Source of the DNA: Flavobacteriales bacterium UBA7878
GTDB lineage: Bacteria > Bacteroidota > Bacteroidia > Flavobacteriales > Schleiferiaceae
Assembly (NCBI GenBank): GCA_002501205.1
Contig: DLRW01000087.1
Location: 22,477 to 86,476, forward strand
Direction: 5' to 3'
Length of the DNA: 64,000 nt
The translations under genes and the position numbers were made by a program. Of the stretch, positions 52,105-59,373 are shown piece by piece (the stretch's first letter is position 1; the number at the start of each line of letters is the position of its first letter). The notes beneath the pieces are model-generated. The model saw nothing but the letters and a program-made list of their open reading frames with translations. It did not search any database and was not told the origin of the DNA.

Positions 52105-52605
52105 ATGGGCGGCAGTACCGAGGTTTTAAACCACAAGCAAGTTGAAGATCGTATCCAGCGCATTGCCTGGCAGATCTACGAAGAGTTCCACAATGAAAAG
52201 GAAGTCGTATTGGCGGGCATTGCCGACCGCGGTTTTTATTTAGCTCAAAAGCTATATGAGCATTTGCAAGAAATTGCCGATATCGAAATCCGCATCAGCA
52301 AACTGAGCTTCGATAAGGATCATCCTCTGGATACCGAGTATCAAATGGAGCCTGCTATGGATCTCAATGATCGCAATATCGTTTTAGTGGATGATGTTTT
52401 AAAATCTGGTGGCACCCTGATTTACGGAGTGCGCTATTTCCTCGATTATCCGATTAAAGCGATGAAAACCGTGGTATTGGTGGATCGCAATCATAAGCGC
52501 TATCCGGTGAAAGCCGATTTTAAAGGTCTTTCCTTATCTACCTCCATGCAAGAGCATGTAAATGTGCAGATCGAAGAAGCGCCTTATTCCGTGCGCGTTA
52601 GTTAA
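52105..52605 (+). CDS. Phosphoribosyltransferase (PyrR-like)
   Basis: A 166-residue type I phosphoribosyltransferase. The PRPP-binding loop is IVLVDDVLKSGGTL, the pyrophosphate loop is in AGIADRGFYLAQKL, and KLSFDKDH precedes it. It resembles PyrR/uracil PRTase and hypoxanthine PRTases of the same length, so the base is not certain. There is no RNA-binding or pyrimidine operon context. The ATG at 52105 was chosen over the TTG at 52087. Its end overlaps crtZ by 8 nt. Confidence 0.83.
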   Translation: MGGSTEVLNHKQVEDRIQRIAWQIYEEFHNEKEVVLAGIADRGFYLAQKLYEHLQEIADIEIRISKLSFDKDHPLDTEYQMEPAMDLNDRNIVLVDDVLKSGGTLIYGVRYFLDYPIKAMKTVVLVDRNHKRYPVKADFKGLSLSTSMQEHVNVQIEEAPYSVRVS

Positions 52606-53107
52606 GACTGGTCTGGGCCATTCCGTTGCTTTTGGCTCTTTTTCGTTTACGTGCTTCGCGCTCAGCACGCAGATATTTGGGGTGAATGATTAGCATGCCA
52701 AAGCTTTCCCCTTCTTCTTTTCCCAGATGCTTATGATGCATTTTGTGGGCTCGTAAAATGGCGGCCAAATAGAGATTATCGCTGTTTTTAAACCATTTAA
52801 AGCGGCGGTGAATAAATACCTCATGCACCAGGAAATAGGCCAGTCCATATACAGCAATCCCTGCTCCAATAGAAGGCGCAATCCAGGAGCCGGCCATCAT
52901 CCCCAACATAATGCACAGCCAGGATGGAATGGCAAAAATGAGAAAGAAGGTATCATTACGTTCAAAGAAACCAGGCTCCTTAACATGATGATCCTCATGG
53001 AGTTTCCATAAAAAACCATGCATCACGTATTTATGGGCAAACCAGGCCACAAATTCCATAAACCAAAAGGTGGCAAATACGATTAAAGCAATCCAGTACC
53101 AGGTCAT
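52598..53107 (-). CDS. crtZ: Beta-carotene hydroxylase (CrtZ type)
   Basis: A 169-residue membrane di-iron enzyme. Histidine motifs are in order HKYVMHG, HEDHH, a HRRF and HKMHHKH, as in CrtZ and the fatty acid hydroxylase superfamily. Four membrane helices surround them. It adds hydroxyls to the beta rings, giving zeaxanthin. It is the last gene of crtI-cruF-like-crtZ, starting 4 nt inside the end of the upstream gene. The end overlaps the convergent phosphoribosyltransferase by 8 nt. Confidence 0.92.
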   Translation of the reverse strand: MTWYWIALIVFATFWFMEFVAWFAHKYVMHGFLWKLHEDHHVKEPGFFERNDTFFLIFAIPSWLCIMLGMMAGSWIAPSIGAGIAVYGLAYFLVHEVFIHRRFKWFKNSDNLYLAAILRAHKMHHKHLGKEEGESFGMLIIHPKYLRAEREARKRKRAKSNGMAQTSLN

Positions 53108-53748
53108 ATTAAGATATTGAGCATCATGAAAAATAGGGCTATCAAAACTAAATACCAGCGAGCTAAGGCCTGATCCGCTTGAAGCTTGAGACGAATAAAC
53201 AAAGCTTGCATTAGCATAGCAACCCCAAACCAGGCTAAATAGTTCTGCGGAGGAATTTTATTTCCTTCCCATTGCCAAAATCCTAATTCAGCACAAAGAG
53301 GTTCAATAAAGAAATCGAGGCCTACCATTAAGGCTGCGCCGATTAAGATCCTGACTAAATTAGATGAACTCCAGAGCTTTGCCCATAAGGCAGAACTATA
53401 AGCCAAAAGAAACCAATTGACCCCAATTAGTAAGGGCACCGCAATCAGCTTAGGTCCCAAATTATGGAGGTAGGCATAATTACCAAATGGAATACCAGTT
53501 TGGGTGCCCAATACTTCTACGCCATAGCCAATCCCAATGCAGAGCAAGGCATAGATCCCTAGCTTGGGTAGTTCTTGCTTACTGCTGGCCCCAAAAAAGA
53601 GCAGAGCTGCTAAGATTAAGTTTAGAGGGGTAAAGCCCGCAAAAAAATCACGATCGCCATAGCTGATAACCCAGATGCCAAAGAAGTGCACAAAGGCTAA
53701 TAGTCCCAATCCGTAATTACGGCTTAATAGCTGAAGCCTAGTTTGCAT
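53104..53748 (-). CDS. Carotenoid biosynthesis membrane protein (CruF / DUF422-like)
   Basis: A 214-residue protein with about six membrane spans. GIGYGVEVLGTQTGIPFGNY, VPLLIGVNWFLLAY, and the acidic loop GLDFFIEPLCAELGFWQWEG are typical of the DUF422/CruF family. Members include a carotenoid 1',2'-hydratase and a lycopene cyclase-associated protein; which applies here is open. It is flanked by crtI and crtZ, and is translationally coupled to both: it overlaps crtI by 11 nt and crtZ by 4 nt. I take the ATG at 53748 as start. Confidence 0.8.
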   Translation of the reverse strand: MQTRLQLLSRNYGLGLLAFVHFFGIWVISYGDRDFFAGFTPLNLILAALLFFGASSKQELPKLGIYALLCIGIGYGVEVLGTQTGIPFGNYAYLHNLGPKLIAVPLLIGVNWFLLAYSSALWAKLWSSSNLVRILIGAALMVGLDFFIEPLCAELGFWQWEGNKIPPQNYLAWFGVAMLMQALFIRLKLQADQALARWYLVLIALFFMMLNILI

Positions 53749-55216
53749 AATCTTCTTCAATTAGATTGGCGGTGATTTCGGCTCCCATCAAACAAAGTGG
53801 TATACCACCACCGGGATGCACTGATCCACCACAAAAGTATAGGCCTTGCAAATAGCGACTAAAATTGGGATGGCGTAGAAAAGCCGAGAAAGTATCATTA
53901 GATCCGGCACCATAGAGGGAACCCTGATAACTGGAAGTACGACTTTCTATACGACGGGGATCGAGGTAATCTTCGTATTCGATTAAGGGCTCAATGTCCA
54001 CACTCAGACTGGCACTGAGCTTATCTAAAACCTGCTGACGAACTTTGGGAATTAAGGCATCCCAATCCTGACCCGTATTACCGGGCGCATTAATAAGGAT
54101 AAACCAATTCTCGCAGCCTTCCGGAGCATCGCCCTCCCCTTCTTTAGAAGAGATATTTAGGTAAATGGTGGGATCATCGCCAATGGTCTGCTCCTGAAAA
54201 ATAGCCTCGAATTCCTGCTCATAGTCGGCACTGAAAAAGATATTGTGCAAATCCAATTGGGGAAATTCCTTTTTGACACCCCAATAAAAGATTAAGGCCG
54301 AGGAACTACGCTCCTGCTGCAAGGTTTTTTCGGGGGCTTTCTCTTGGGGCATCAAGTGCCGATAGGTGGGCACCACATCCATATTGCTGATGATGACATC
54401 GGCCTCATGAATTTGATTTTCCACTTGAACAGCATAGGCTTTAGCATTTTTGCTAAGTATGCGCTCTACCTTGGTATTGAAGTGAAATTCAACGCCTAAA
54501 TCGAGGGCCAATTGATACATGGACAGCGCTATTTGATGCATCCCACCTTTAGGATAAAAGGTACCGATATTATGCTCCAAATGCGGAATGCTGCTCATCA
54601 CCCCCGGCGTTTGAAAGGGATCACTGCCATTATAAGTAGCAAAGCGATCGAAGAGCTGCACCAATTTCGGATGCTGCAGCATTTTATGGTTATAGCGATG
54701 TAGGCTACCTCCCAATCCCAGTCGGGGCATACGAATAATGGAGGCCAGGGTATCCCGATGCAAATAGGATTTTAAGCGATGTAAACTGCGCCGGAGGAAT
54801 ACTTTTTCGGTATAGCGGTAAATAAAGGCCGATCGCTTGAGATAGGCCAAAACCTTTTGAGCGGGCACCTGCAATTTGCTTTGGACTTCTTCGGCGAAAG
54901 CCGCCTTATCGGCATAGGCCTTTATAAAGGTGCCATCCGGCCAAAAATAGTGGCAGGCAGTATCTTTCTGATAATAGTTGAAATAATCCCGCGGATCCTT
55001 GCCACAATCGCGAATTAATTGATCTATTAACTGAGGAAGGGTAAATAAAGAAGGTCCGCTATCAAAGCGATAGCGCTCGTCGCCAATTAATCCCAGCTTC
55101 CCTCCTGGTCGGGCTGAGGCTTCAAAAACCTGCACCTGATAGCCCTTGGATGCCAAGCGCGCCGCGGTAGCCAGGCCGGCGACACCACTGCCAATTACAA
55201 TTGCTTTATTTGCCAT
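53738..55216 (-). CDS. crtI: Phytoene desaturase-family carotenoid oxidoreductase
   Basis: A 492-residue FAD enzyme. The dinucleotide motif IVIGSGVAGLATAARLASKGYQVQVFEA starts at residue 5, followed by RPGGKLG. The C-terminal FCGGSVHPGGGIPLCLMGAEI is the CrtI-type signature. It introduces double bases into phytoene to give lycopene; CrtD-like activity on hydroxylated carotenoids is possible. No phytoene synthase (crtB) is next to it, unlike in most Bacteroidota carotenoid clusters, so crtB must lie elsewhere or be outside the window. Confidence 0.93.
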   Translation of the reverse strand: MANKAIVIGSGVAGLATAARLASKGYQVQVFEASARPGGKLGLIGDERYRFDSGPSLFTLPQLIDQLIRDCGKDPRDYFNYYQKDTACHYFWPDGTFIKAYADKAAFAEEVQSKLQVPAQKVLAYLKRSAFIYRYTEKVFLRRSLHRLKSYLHRDTLASIIRMPRLGLGGSLHRYNHKMLQHPKLVQLFDRFATYNGSDPFQTPGVMSSIPHLEHNIGTFYPKGGMHQIALSMYQLALDLGVEFHFNTKVERILSKNAKAYAVQVENQIHEADVIISNMDVVPTYRHLMPQEKAPEKTLQQERSSSALIFYWGVKKEFPQLDLHNIFFSADYEQEFEAIFQEQTIGDDPTIYLNISSKEGEGDAPEGCENWFILINAPGNTGQDWDALIPKVRQQVLDKLSASLSVDIEPLIEYEDYLDPRRIESRTSSYQGSLYGAGSNDTFSAFLRHPNFSRYLQGLYFCGGSVHPGGGIPLCLMGAEITANLIEEDYAN

Positions 55217-55265
55217 AGTTTAATTCCGTTATAAAACTATTAAAGGCCCGGCTTGTTTAGAAAAA

Positions 55266-55850
55266 ATGCAAAAGATTTGGGAAAAATGGCAAGCTTTAAT
55301 ACCCCCGCTAAGATGGCTCTTGGTCTTTGTGATACTAGCCTTCGGAGCGGCCTTCTTATTTGCTCCCAAAGCTAAGGTGGTGAACTACCAGGAATTGTCC
55401 TTTGCCACCAGCAGCGACTCCCGACTGTATTTCAATAATATTCGCTCCTATTATTACCATATCGACAATCTGAGCAAAAAGCCCATGGAAATCCTTCGGC
55501 TTAAAAGATTAGGCTCTGAAAGGGATCAAGGGAATTTGAATTTTGCTCTAATACGCTATCCGGCGGGGGATCAATATTTTGTGTTGGCCGAGCCAGGGTC
55601 TGACTTTGAACAATGTGATAGTTTACGAGTTGTTTTTAGTGAATATCCTGATTCCGAGCTGCATAGATTATCGAATGCCGAAATGCATTTTGAGATTGCA
55701 GCTAAGGTTTACAGTTCTTTGATCAAGCAGGAATCGATTTACCTCTGTTGTGGCCGAGATACTTTAAAGCAGCTCTATCAGGACCAAGCAGAAAGGCTGG
55801 ATGCCGAAATTGCTTTGGAAGATTATTTCAAACTCACCCTAAAAAACTGA
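55266..55850 (+). CDS. Hypothetical single-pass membrane protein
   Basis: A 194-residue protein with one membrane helix near the N-terminus (about residues 16-32: LRWLLVFVILAFGAAFLF), after a positive start. The rest is soluble and probably periplasmic, with mixed alpha/beta pattern and no known motif. It is divergent from crtI and directly upstream of the DUF4199-like gene, whose ATG follows its stop immediately. No family recognised. Confidence 0.65.
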   Translation: MQKIWEKWQALIPPLRWLLVFVILAFGAAFLFAPKAKVVNYQELSFATSSDSRLYFNNIRSYYYHIDNLSKKPMEILRLKRLGSERDQGNLNFALIRYPAGDQYFVLAEPGSDFEQCDSLRVVFSEYPDSELHRLSNAEMHFEIAAKVYSSLIKQESIYLCCGRDTLKQLYQDQAERLDAEIALEDYFKLTLKN

Positions 55851-56333
55851 ATGATGAGCGATTATTTGCGGTATGGATTAAGTATTTCGAGAAAGAATGG
55901 ATTGTTCTTAGCGGCTTTCCTAACGGTGTTTTTCTTGGCTATGCGAGCTTTAGGCTTAGCCCATGAGTATTATTTAAGGGTATTTAATGCCTTGATATTA
56001 ATCCTCTTAATCGGAAGAGGAATTTTAAGCTATCGCAGCAAATTGGAAGACGAGCACTACGGCACATTTTTCGATTTATACCGAATATCGCTGCGAACCG
56101 CTTTTATTGGGGTCGCCCTATTCAGCGTTTTTCTGGCTATTTACCTTGATCAAATCGACCCGGCCTTTATGCAGGAAATTCAAGAGGTAGAAAGTCCGGT
56201 TCCCTTTATGAGTCCGGTTATGGCAGCGGGTATAGTATTCATCGAAGGCTTTGGTTCTTCCCTGATCTTTAGCTATTTGGTAATCCAATTCCTTAAAAAG
56301 CCCACGGTAGAGTTCAATACCGAAAAAGCCTAG
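55851..56333 (+). CDS. DUF4199-like integral membrane protein
   Basis: A 160-residue protein with four predicted membrane helices (about residues 15-33, 44-58, 79-99 and 124-147). EDEHYGTFFDLYRISLRTAFIGVALFS followed by a short IDPAFM loop resembles the DUF4199 family of Bacteroidota, function unknown. It starts with no gap after the previous gene, so both form one unit. Confidence 0.7.
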   Translation: MMSDYLRYGLSISRKNGLFLAAFLTVFFLAMRALGLAHEYYLRVFNALILILLIGRGILSYRSKLEDEHYGTFFDLYRISLRTAFIGVALFSVFLAIYLDQIDPAFMQEIQEVESPVPFMSPVMAAGIVFIEGFGSSLIFSYLVIQFLKKPTVEFNTEKA

Positions 56334-56395
56334 AGGAAAAGCTTTCGCATTTTAAAAAAATTACGATTTTTGCCCTCCCGAAAAATTCGGGAATT

Positions 56396-56481
56396 GCCCA
56401 GGTGGTGGAATTGGTAGACATGCTGTCTTCAGGCGGCAGTGGCCCTTGGCCGTGCAGGTTCGAGTCCTGTTCTGGGCACCA
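56396..56481 (+). tRNA. tRNA-Leu (anticodon CAG), CCA encoded
   Basis: An 86-nt class II tRNA. The acceptor GCCCAGG (56396-56402) pairs with TCTGGGC (56471-56477). The anticodon stem CTGTC pairs with GGCAG and presents CAG in a TTCAGGC loop. The extended variable arm is GGCCCTTGGCC-like, the T arm AGGTTCGAGTCCTGT, and a CCA end is encoded at 56479-56481. A hairpin terminator follows. Downstream of this tRNA the sequence becomes A+T-rich with orphan genes. Confidence 0.96.
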
Positions 56482-56492
56482 CAAAATATTAG

Positions 56493-56525
56493 ACCCTAGT
56501 TAGTTTATTCTGGCTAGGGTTTTTT
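56493..56525 (+). terminator. Terminator of tRNA-Leu
   Basis: ACCCTAG (56493-56499) and CTAGGGT (56514-56520) followed by TTTTT. Confidence 0.75.
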
Positions 56526-56731
56526 GATGCGTTAGATATGATGAATAATACTTTTATCTCAAAATTTACAACAGTCTATGAAAGACTCGACTAAGAAGGC
56601 GGCTAAATGTAAATTTCACAACCTTTTAAAATGCACAAAATAGTTAAACACTTAGAAAGTGTAATCGTGGATTTGACTTCGACGTGGATAATGATTGAAA
56701 AGGAAATTATAGCTTGCCGTTCAAAGCTTTA
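56526..56731. other. A+T-rich intergenic stretch after tRNA-Leu
   Basis: No frame of useful length and no copy of the tRNA 3' end. It marks the left side of the accessory-looking stretch. Confidence 0.3.
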
Positions 56732-57052
56732 TTATTTCTCCTTTAACATAGAGAAAAGAATATAAAGGCCTAAACCAACTAATGCTCCTTTAATCACTGC
56801 ATCTAGTACACGCTTCTCTTCAAAGGTTTTTGCATTTTGTTTTTTAACAATGTATTCCTCCCACGAATCAATTCCCTGTTCCTTAAGAGGTTTCCAAATT
56901 CGCTCATGGCTCACTCCCTTGGACTCTAGGATTTGTTCATATTCAACATAATCGTCGGCAGTAGCAGAATTAGTTCTAACAATTCTTTGCAACTCCTTTA
57001 GTCGTTCCTTATCGGAAGAGTCACTATTATGAATTTCTACATCGTTGACCAT
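56732..57052 (-). CDS. Hypothetical tail-anchored membrane protein
   Basis: A 106-residue protein. The first ~80 residues are charged and helical (KERLKELQRIVRTNSA, LESKGVSHERIWKPL), and the end is one hydrophobic helix (about residues 86-102) with KEK at the C-terminus. It would sit in the membrane with a cytoplasmic N-terminal part. It is 56 nt downstream of a second orphan membrane protein in the same direction. No family recognised; composition is A+T-rich compared with neighbours. Confidence 0.6.
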   Translation of the reverse strand: MVNDVEIHNSDSSDKERLKELQRIVRTNSATADDYVEYEQILESKGVSHERIWKPLKEQGIDSWEEYIVKKQNAKTFEEKRVLDAVIKGALVGLGLYILFSMLKEK

Positions 57053-57108
57053 TGCTTCAAAGATAATTGAAAAAAGTAATTGATGAATCTTTGGTAGCTC
57101 GAAGAATA

Positions 57109-57693
57109 CTAAGCATCCCTGTTTGATCTAAATTCATCAAAGAAAGTTCGTAGGGCTTCCATGATTACTTCATCATCAAGTACTGATCGCTCCGATTGAT
57201 TTCTCAAGCCATCCTGAAATTCATTCTTTATCAACTCTAATTTTTCTGAAAACTCTTGTAGTAGTTCAGTTTGTACAGTTTTTATTTCATTATGAAAGGA
57301 AGATTTGTATTCTTCTATAAATACATCAACTTTTCTCCGCGCATGTCTATTACTGCCATAAAGGGATAAGCCAATTAAAATGAACACAAAAGTAGTGGCA
57401 AGTGCAAACCAGAATTGCATTGCATTCTGCCATTTTTGATTTTCAATCAATTTCACATCAATTATATCTATTTTCCTTTCAAGTTTTTCGCGTTCGGATA
57501 TACTAAAGTATTCTACATCTTTGTAATTATTGTAAAGCTCCATTCGAAGATTTTGAATGTCTTCTTGTGTTATTTGATTTGCAAAAAGCACTGAAGAATT
57601 GAACCATATAAAGGCTATTAATATGATAGTTGCTTTAACTGGAAAGCCTTTAGGATATAGAATTCTTAAACTTCTCATCAATTGAATTTTCAT
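57109..57693 (-). CDS. Hypothetical membrane protein with coiled coil
   Basis: A 194-residue protein. An N-terminal signal-like hydrophobic stretch (about residues 20-40: KATIILIAFIWFNSSVLFAN) precedes a predicted periplasmic coiled-coil part. A membrane helix (MQFWFALATTFVFILIGLSLYG) follows at about residues 92-113, then a cytoplasmic acidic coiled coil (KTVQTELLQEFSEKLELIKNEF). It has no known domain. ATG at 57693 chosen over TTG at 57696. Together with the 56732 gene it may be a two-gene unit. Confidence 0.62.
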   Translation of the reverse strand: MKIQLMRSLRILYPKGFPVKATIILIAFIWFNSSVLFANQITQEDIQNLRMELYNNYKDVEYFSISEREKLERKIDIIDVKLIENQKWQNAMQFWFALATTFVFILIGLSLYGSNRHARRKVDVFIEEYKSSFHNEIKTVQTELLQEFSEKLELIKNEFQDGLRNQSERSVLDDEVIMEALRTFFDEFRSNRDA

Positions 57694-58141
57694 CAAAGTT
57701 CAGAATAAAATTTAAGGCATGTAAATATTGCAGCCCATTCAGCCTCTATCCATTTATCGTACGTTTTCAAGGCCTAATAACATTCAATGGCCCATATTGT
57801 CAGGAACAAATTCCTACAGAACACCTTGGAATCAGGGATACATAATCCACATTACCTCCACAATGATTTCTTATCTTTTGATGGCCTACTTCTTCATAGG
57901 AATAATCTTGGCCAGAATTTTCATTTCAATTTCAAAGCTCTGTACGAAGACGCCATAATTAATCCTCAGGCCGATGAAAGGAAATTGAGATTCTGCTTTT
58001 ACAATAGTTAGACTGTGTTTCTTCATCTCCTCCTTTTTAGGCATCAAATTGTTCGGATTTATCAATTAAGACCCCCTTTTAACTCCAAGCCATTTTTAAT
58101 TAATTTCATAGCCCTATTTCAAGATCCTCAAGGCTTAGCAA
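57694..58141. other. 448-nt stretch without a confident gene
   Basis: An ATG-started frame of 74 codons lies at 57787-58011 (+), directly after an in-frame stop, ending with a polar KLRFCFYNS. Codon use is not clearly coding and no family is recognisable, so I leave it unnamed. The surrounding DNA is A+T-rich and may be debris of a lost gene. Confidence 0.35.
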
Positions 58142-58357
58142 TTGAACTCTAATTCATCCCAGTCTTCTAAAACCACCATTGCCGTTCTTCCTTTCGTGAA
58201 CATGAGTAATAGTGCCGAAAATGAACACTTTAGCGATGGTATAAGTGAGGAGATTATCAATGCTTTGGCCAAAATTGACAGACTGATAGTCACCTCCCAT
58301 ACTTCCGCTTTTCAATTCAAAGGCAAAACCTCATCCTTACCTGATCTACCTTCTTGA
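58142..58357 (+). pseudogene. Fragment of a regulator with TolB/FlgO-like domain
   Basis: A 71-codon frame reading TTIAVLPFVNMSNSAENEHF, then SDGISEEIINALAKI and RLIVTSHTSAFQFKGKT. This is the start of the IAVLPFxNMS...FSDGISEEIINAL domain, which in Bacteroidota begins adenylate-cyclase-like or AraC/LytTR-type regulators of several hundred residues. Here it ends after 71 residues, and the expected continuation cannot be found in any frame nearby. A stop codon lies directly upstream of the TTG start. It is best explained as a decayed remnant. Confidence 0.65.
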
Positions 58358-58586
58358 AATACTATTAATATGGATCTCGGCCATTAAAAAGGGAATATAG
58401 CGATCGATATGAAGTCTTAAGCTCGGCTTCTGATAGGTTCAATATCAAAATGAAAATCTATACAAAGTCTTTACAGCGGAATAGTATTTATTCTAGAACC
58501 CTTAGCTAAAAGCCTGTTTTTCTTTCCCTTACAAAATCAAAAATCAGGCTTTGGTATTCAAAAATAGCCTTCATCCAAGTTCAGCA
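58358..58586. other. Non-coding stretch after the regulator fragment
   Basis: No gene. A long-loop inverted repeat AAAAGCCTG (58508-58516) ... CAGGCTTT (58545-58552) lies inside it and may be a weak terminator or debris. Confidence 0.3.
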
Positions 58587-58616
58587 TTTGGCCTTTAATT
58601 CATTTAGCTAGCTTTG
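58587..58616 (+). promoter_or_regulatory. Promoter TTTG-N18-TAGCTTTG
   Basis: TTTG at 58587-58590 and TAGCTTTG at 58609-58616 (spacer 18 nt, slightly short). The TTG at 58614 lies within the -7 box; the ATG at 58638 is the true start. Confidence 0.5.
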
Positions 58617-58637
58617 ATAGCAACGAAAACTATCAAA
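58613..58637 (+). promoter_or_regulatory. Inverted repeat ending at the ATG of the outer-membrane protein gene
   Basis: TTTGATAG (58613-58620) and CTATCAAA (58630-58637) pair perfectly over 8 bp with a 9-nt loop. The right arm abuts the ATG. It could be an operator or a leader hairpin. Confidence 0.5.
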
Positions 58638-59183
58638 ATGAAATCAATTAAAATTCTGATCCTCCTTTTGGGGATGAGCAGTCTACCATATCTGCTCAAG
58701 GCTGGCAATCATGATGGTATTCCCCATCTGGGTGATGGCAATTTCAACAAACAATCACATTGGCAGTTTGGGGCAGGCTATGGTCCCAGCTTTGCGCGCT
58801 TTGGGGCTCAAGTAAAAAGAACTATGCCTTTGTTTAAAAAGGGAACCTGGGCGGCCTGGGGAGCCTTAGGTTATAATTATGGCCTTTCCTATGGTTTAGG
58901 ATTAGACTTCTATTTAGTGGATCAATTGTACCTGGGACTCAACTATGGATCCGTAGGAGGTTATTCTGTAATTAGTTTTAGTCCGCGTACCTTTTTAGAG
59001 AAGGAATCTTACAATGCCACGGGCGCTGCAATCACGCTTAATTATGATTGGTTTTTCGCCGGACATTTTGCTTTAGGTCTAGGTACGGGAGTAGGCTATG
59101 CGGGTGAATTGGAATATGGAAATAAGCCCATCTTTTACCAGGTAAATCTGGGTTTGAAATACGCTTTTGAACTAAAGCACTAA
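58638..59183 (+). CDS. Outer-membrane-type secreted protein
   Basis: A 181-residue protein with a signal peptide (MKSIKILILLLGMSSLPYLLKAG). Alternating Gly/aromatic strands (WQFGAGYGPSFARFGAQVK, AWGALGYNYGLSYGLGLDF, YDWFFAGHFALGLGTGVGYAG) and a C-terminal AFELKH fit a small beta-barrel. Function unknown. It has its own promoter, a leader hairpin at the start codon and a terminator after it. Confidence 0.7.
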   Translation: MKSIKILILLLGMSSLPYLLKAGNHDGIPHLGDGNFNKQSHWQFGAGYGPSFARFGAQVKRTMPLFKKGTWAAWGALGYNYGLSYGLGLDFYLVDQLYLGLNYGSVGGYSVISFSPRTFLEKESYNATGAAITLNYDWFFAGHFALGLGTGVGYAGELEYGNKPIFYQVNLGLKYAFELKH

Positions 59184-59227
59184 ACTGGATACAGAGCATT
59201 TTTCAGCTTGCTATTTGTTTTTGCCAC

Positions 59228-59259
59228 AAAGCCCTGGGTTCTACCTGGGGCTTTTTTTT
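59228..59259 (+). terminator. Terminator after the outer-membrane-type gene
   Basis: AAAGCCC and GGGCTTT pair around an imperfect 14-nt internal part, followed by a run of eight T. Confidence 0.7.
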
Positions 59260-59307
59260 CAGCTTGAAACTCGATGCGCTTCTAATCAAATTAGACCAAA
59301 CTTAATT

Positions 59308-59320
59308 GCAACATTGTTGC
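59308..59320. promoter_or_regulatory. Putative operator GCAACATTGTTGC overlapping the -33 element
   Basis: A palindrome with 6-bp arms around a central T. It shares the 11-mer TTGCAACATTG (59306-59316) with the pirin promoter region (47446-47456). Confidence 0.5.
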
Positions 59321-59348
59321 GTTTACTGGATTTTAATTTGCACTTTCG
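59317..59348 (+). promoter_or_regulatory. Promoter TTG-N21-CACTTTCG
   Basis: TTG at 59317-59319, inside the palindrome, and CACTTTCG at 59341-59348, 25 nt before the ATG at 59374. The -7 resembles that of pirin (TACTTTCG). Confidence 0.5.
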
Positions 59349-59373
59349 TCCCCTTACTAGCTCATTTAGAATA

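Noticed and set aside
56396..56481. Attachment-site duplication of tRNA-Leu
   Set aside because: I found no second copy of its 3' end downstream to 64 kb, nor an integrase, so no att site is called.
56732..57693. Toxin-immunity or phage-defence system
   Set aside because: No nuclease, pore, NTPase or other effector motif. It is listed only as a lead.
57787..58011. ATG-started 74-codon frame
   Set aside because: Not enough coding signal, no recognisable family, and overlapping frames in the same gap are equally long. Described as a gap only.
59215..59373. Longer start for the flavoprotein
   Set aside because: The extra 53 codons run through a T-rich terminator and the promoter with its palindrome.
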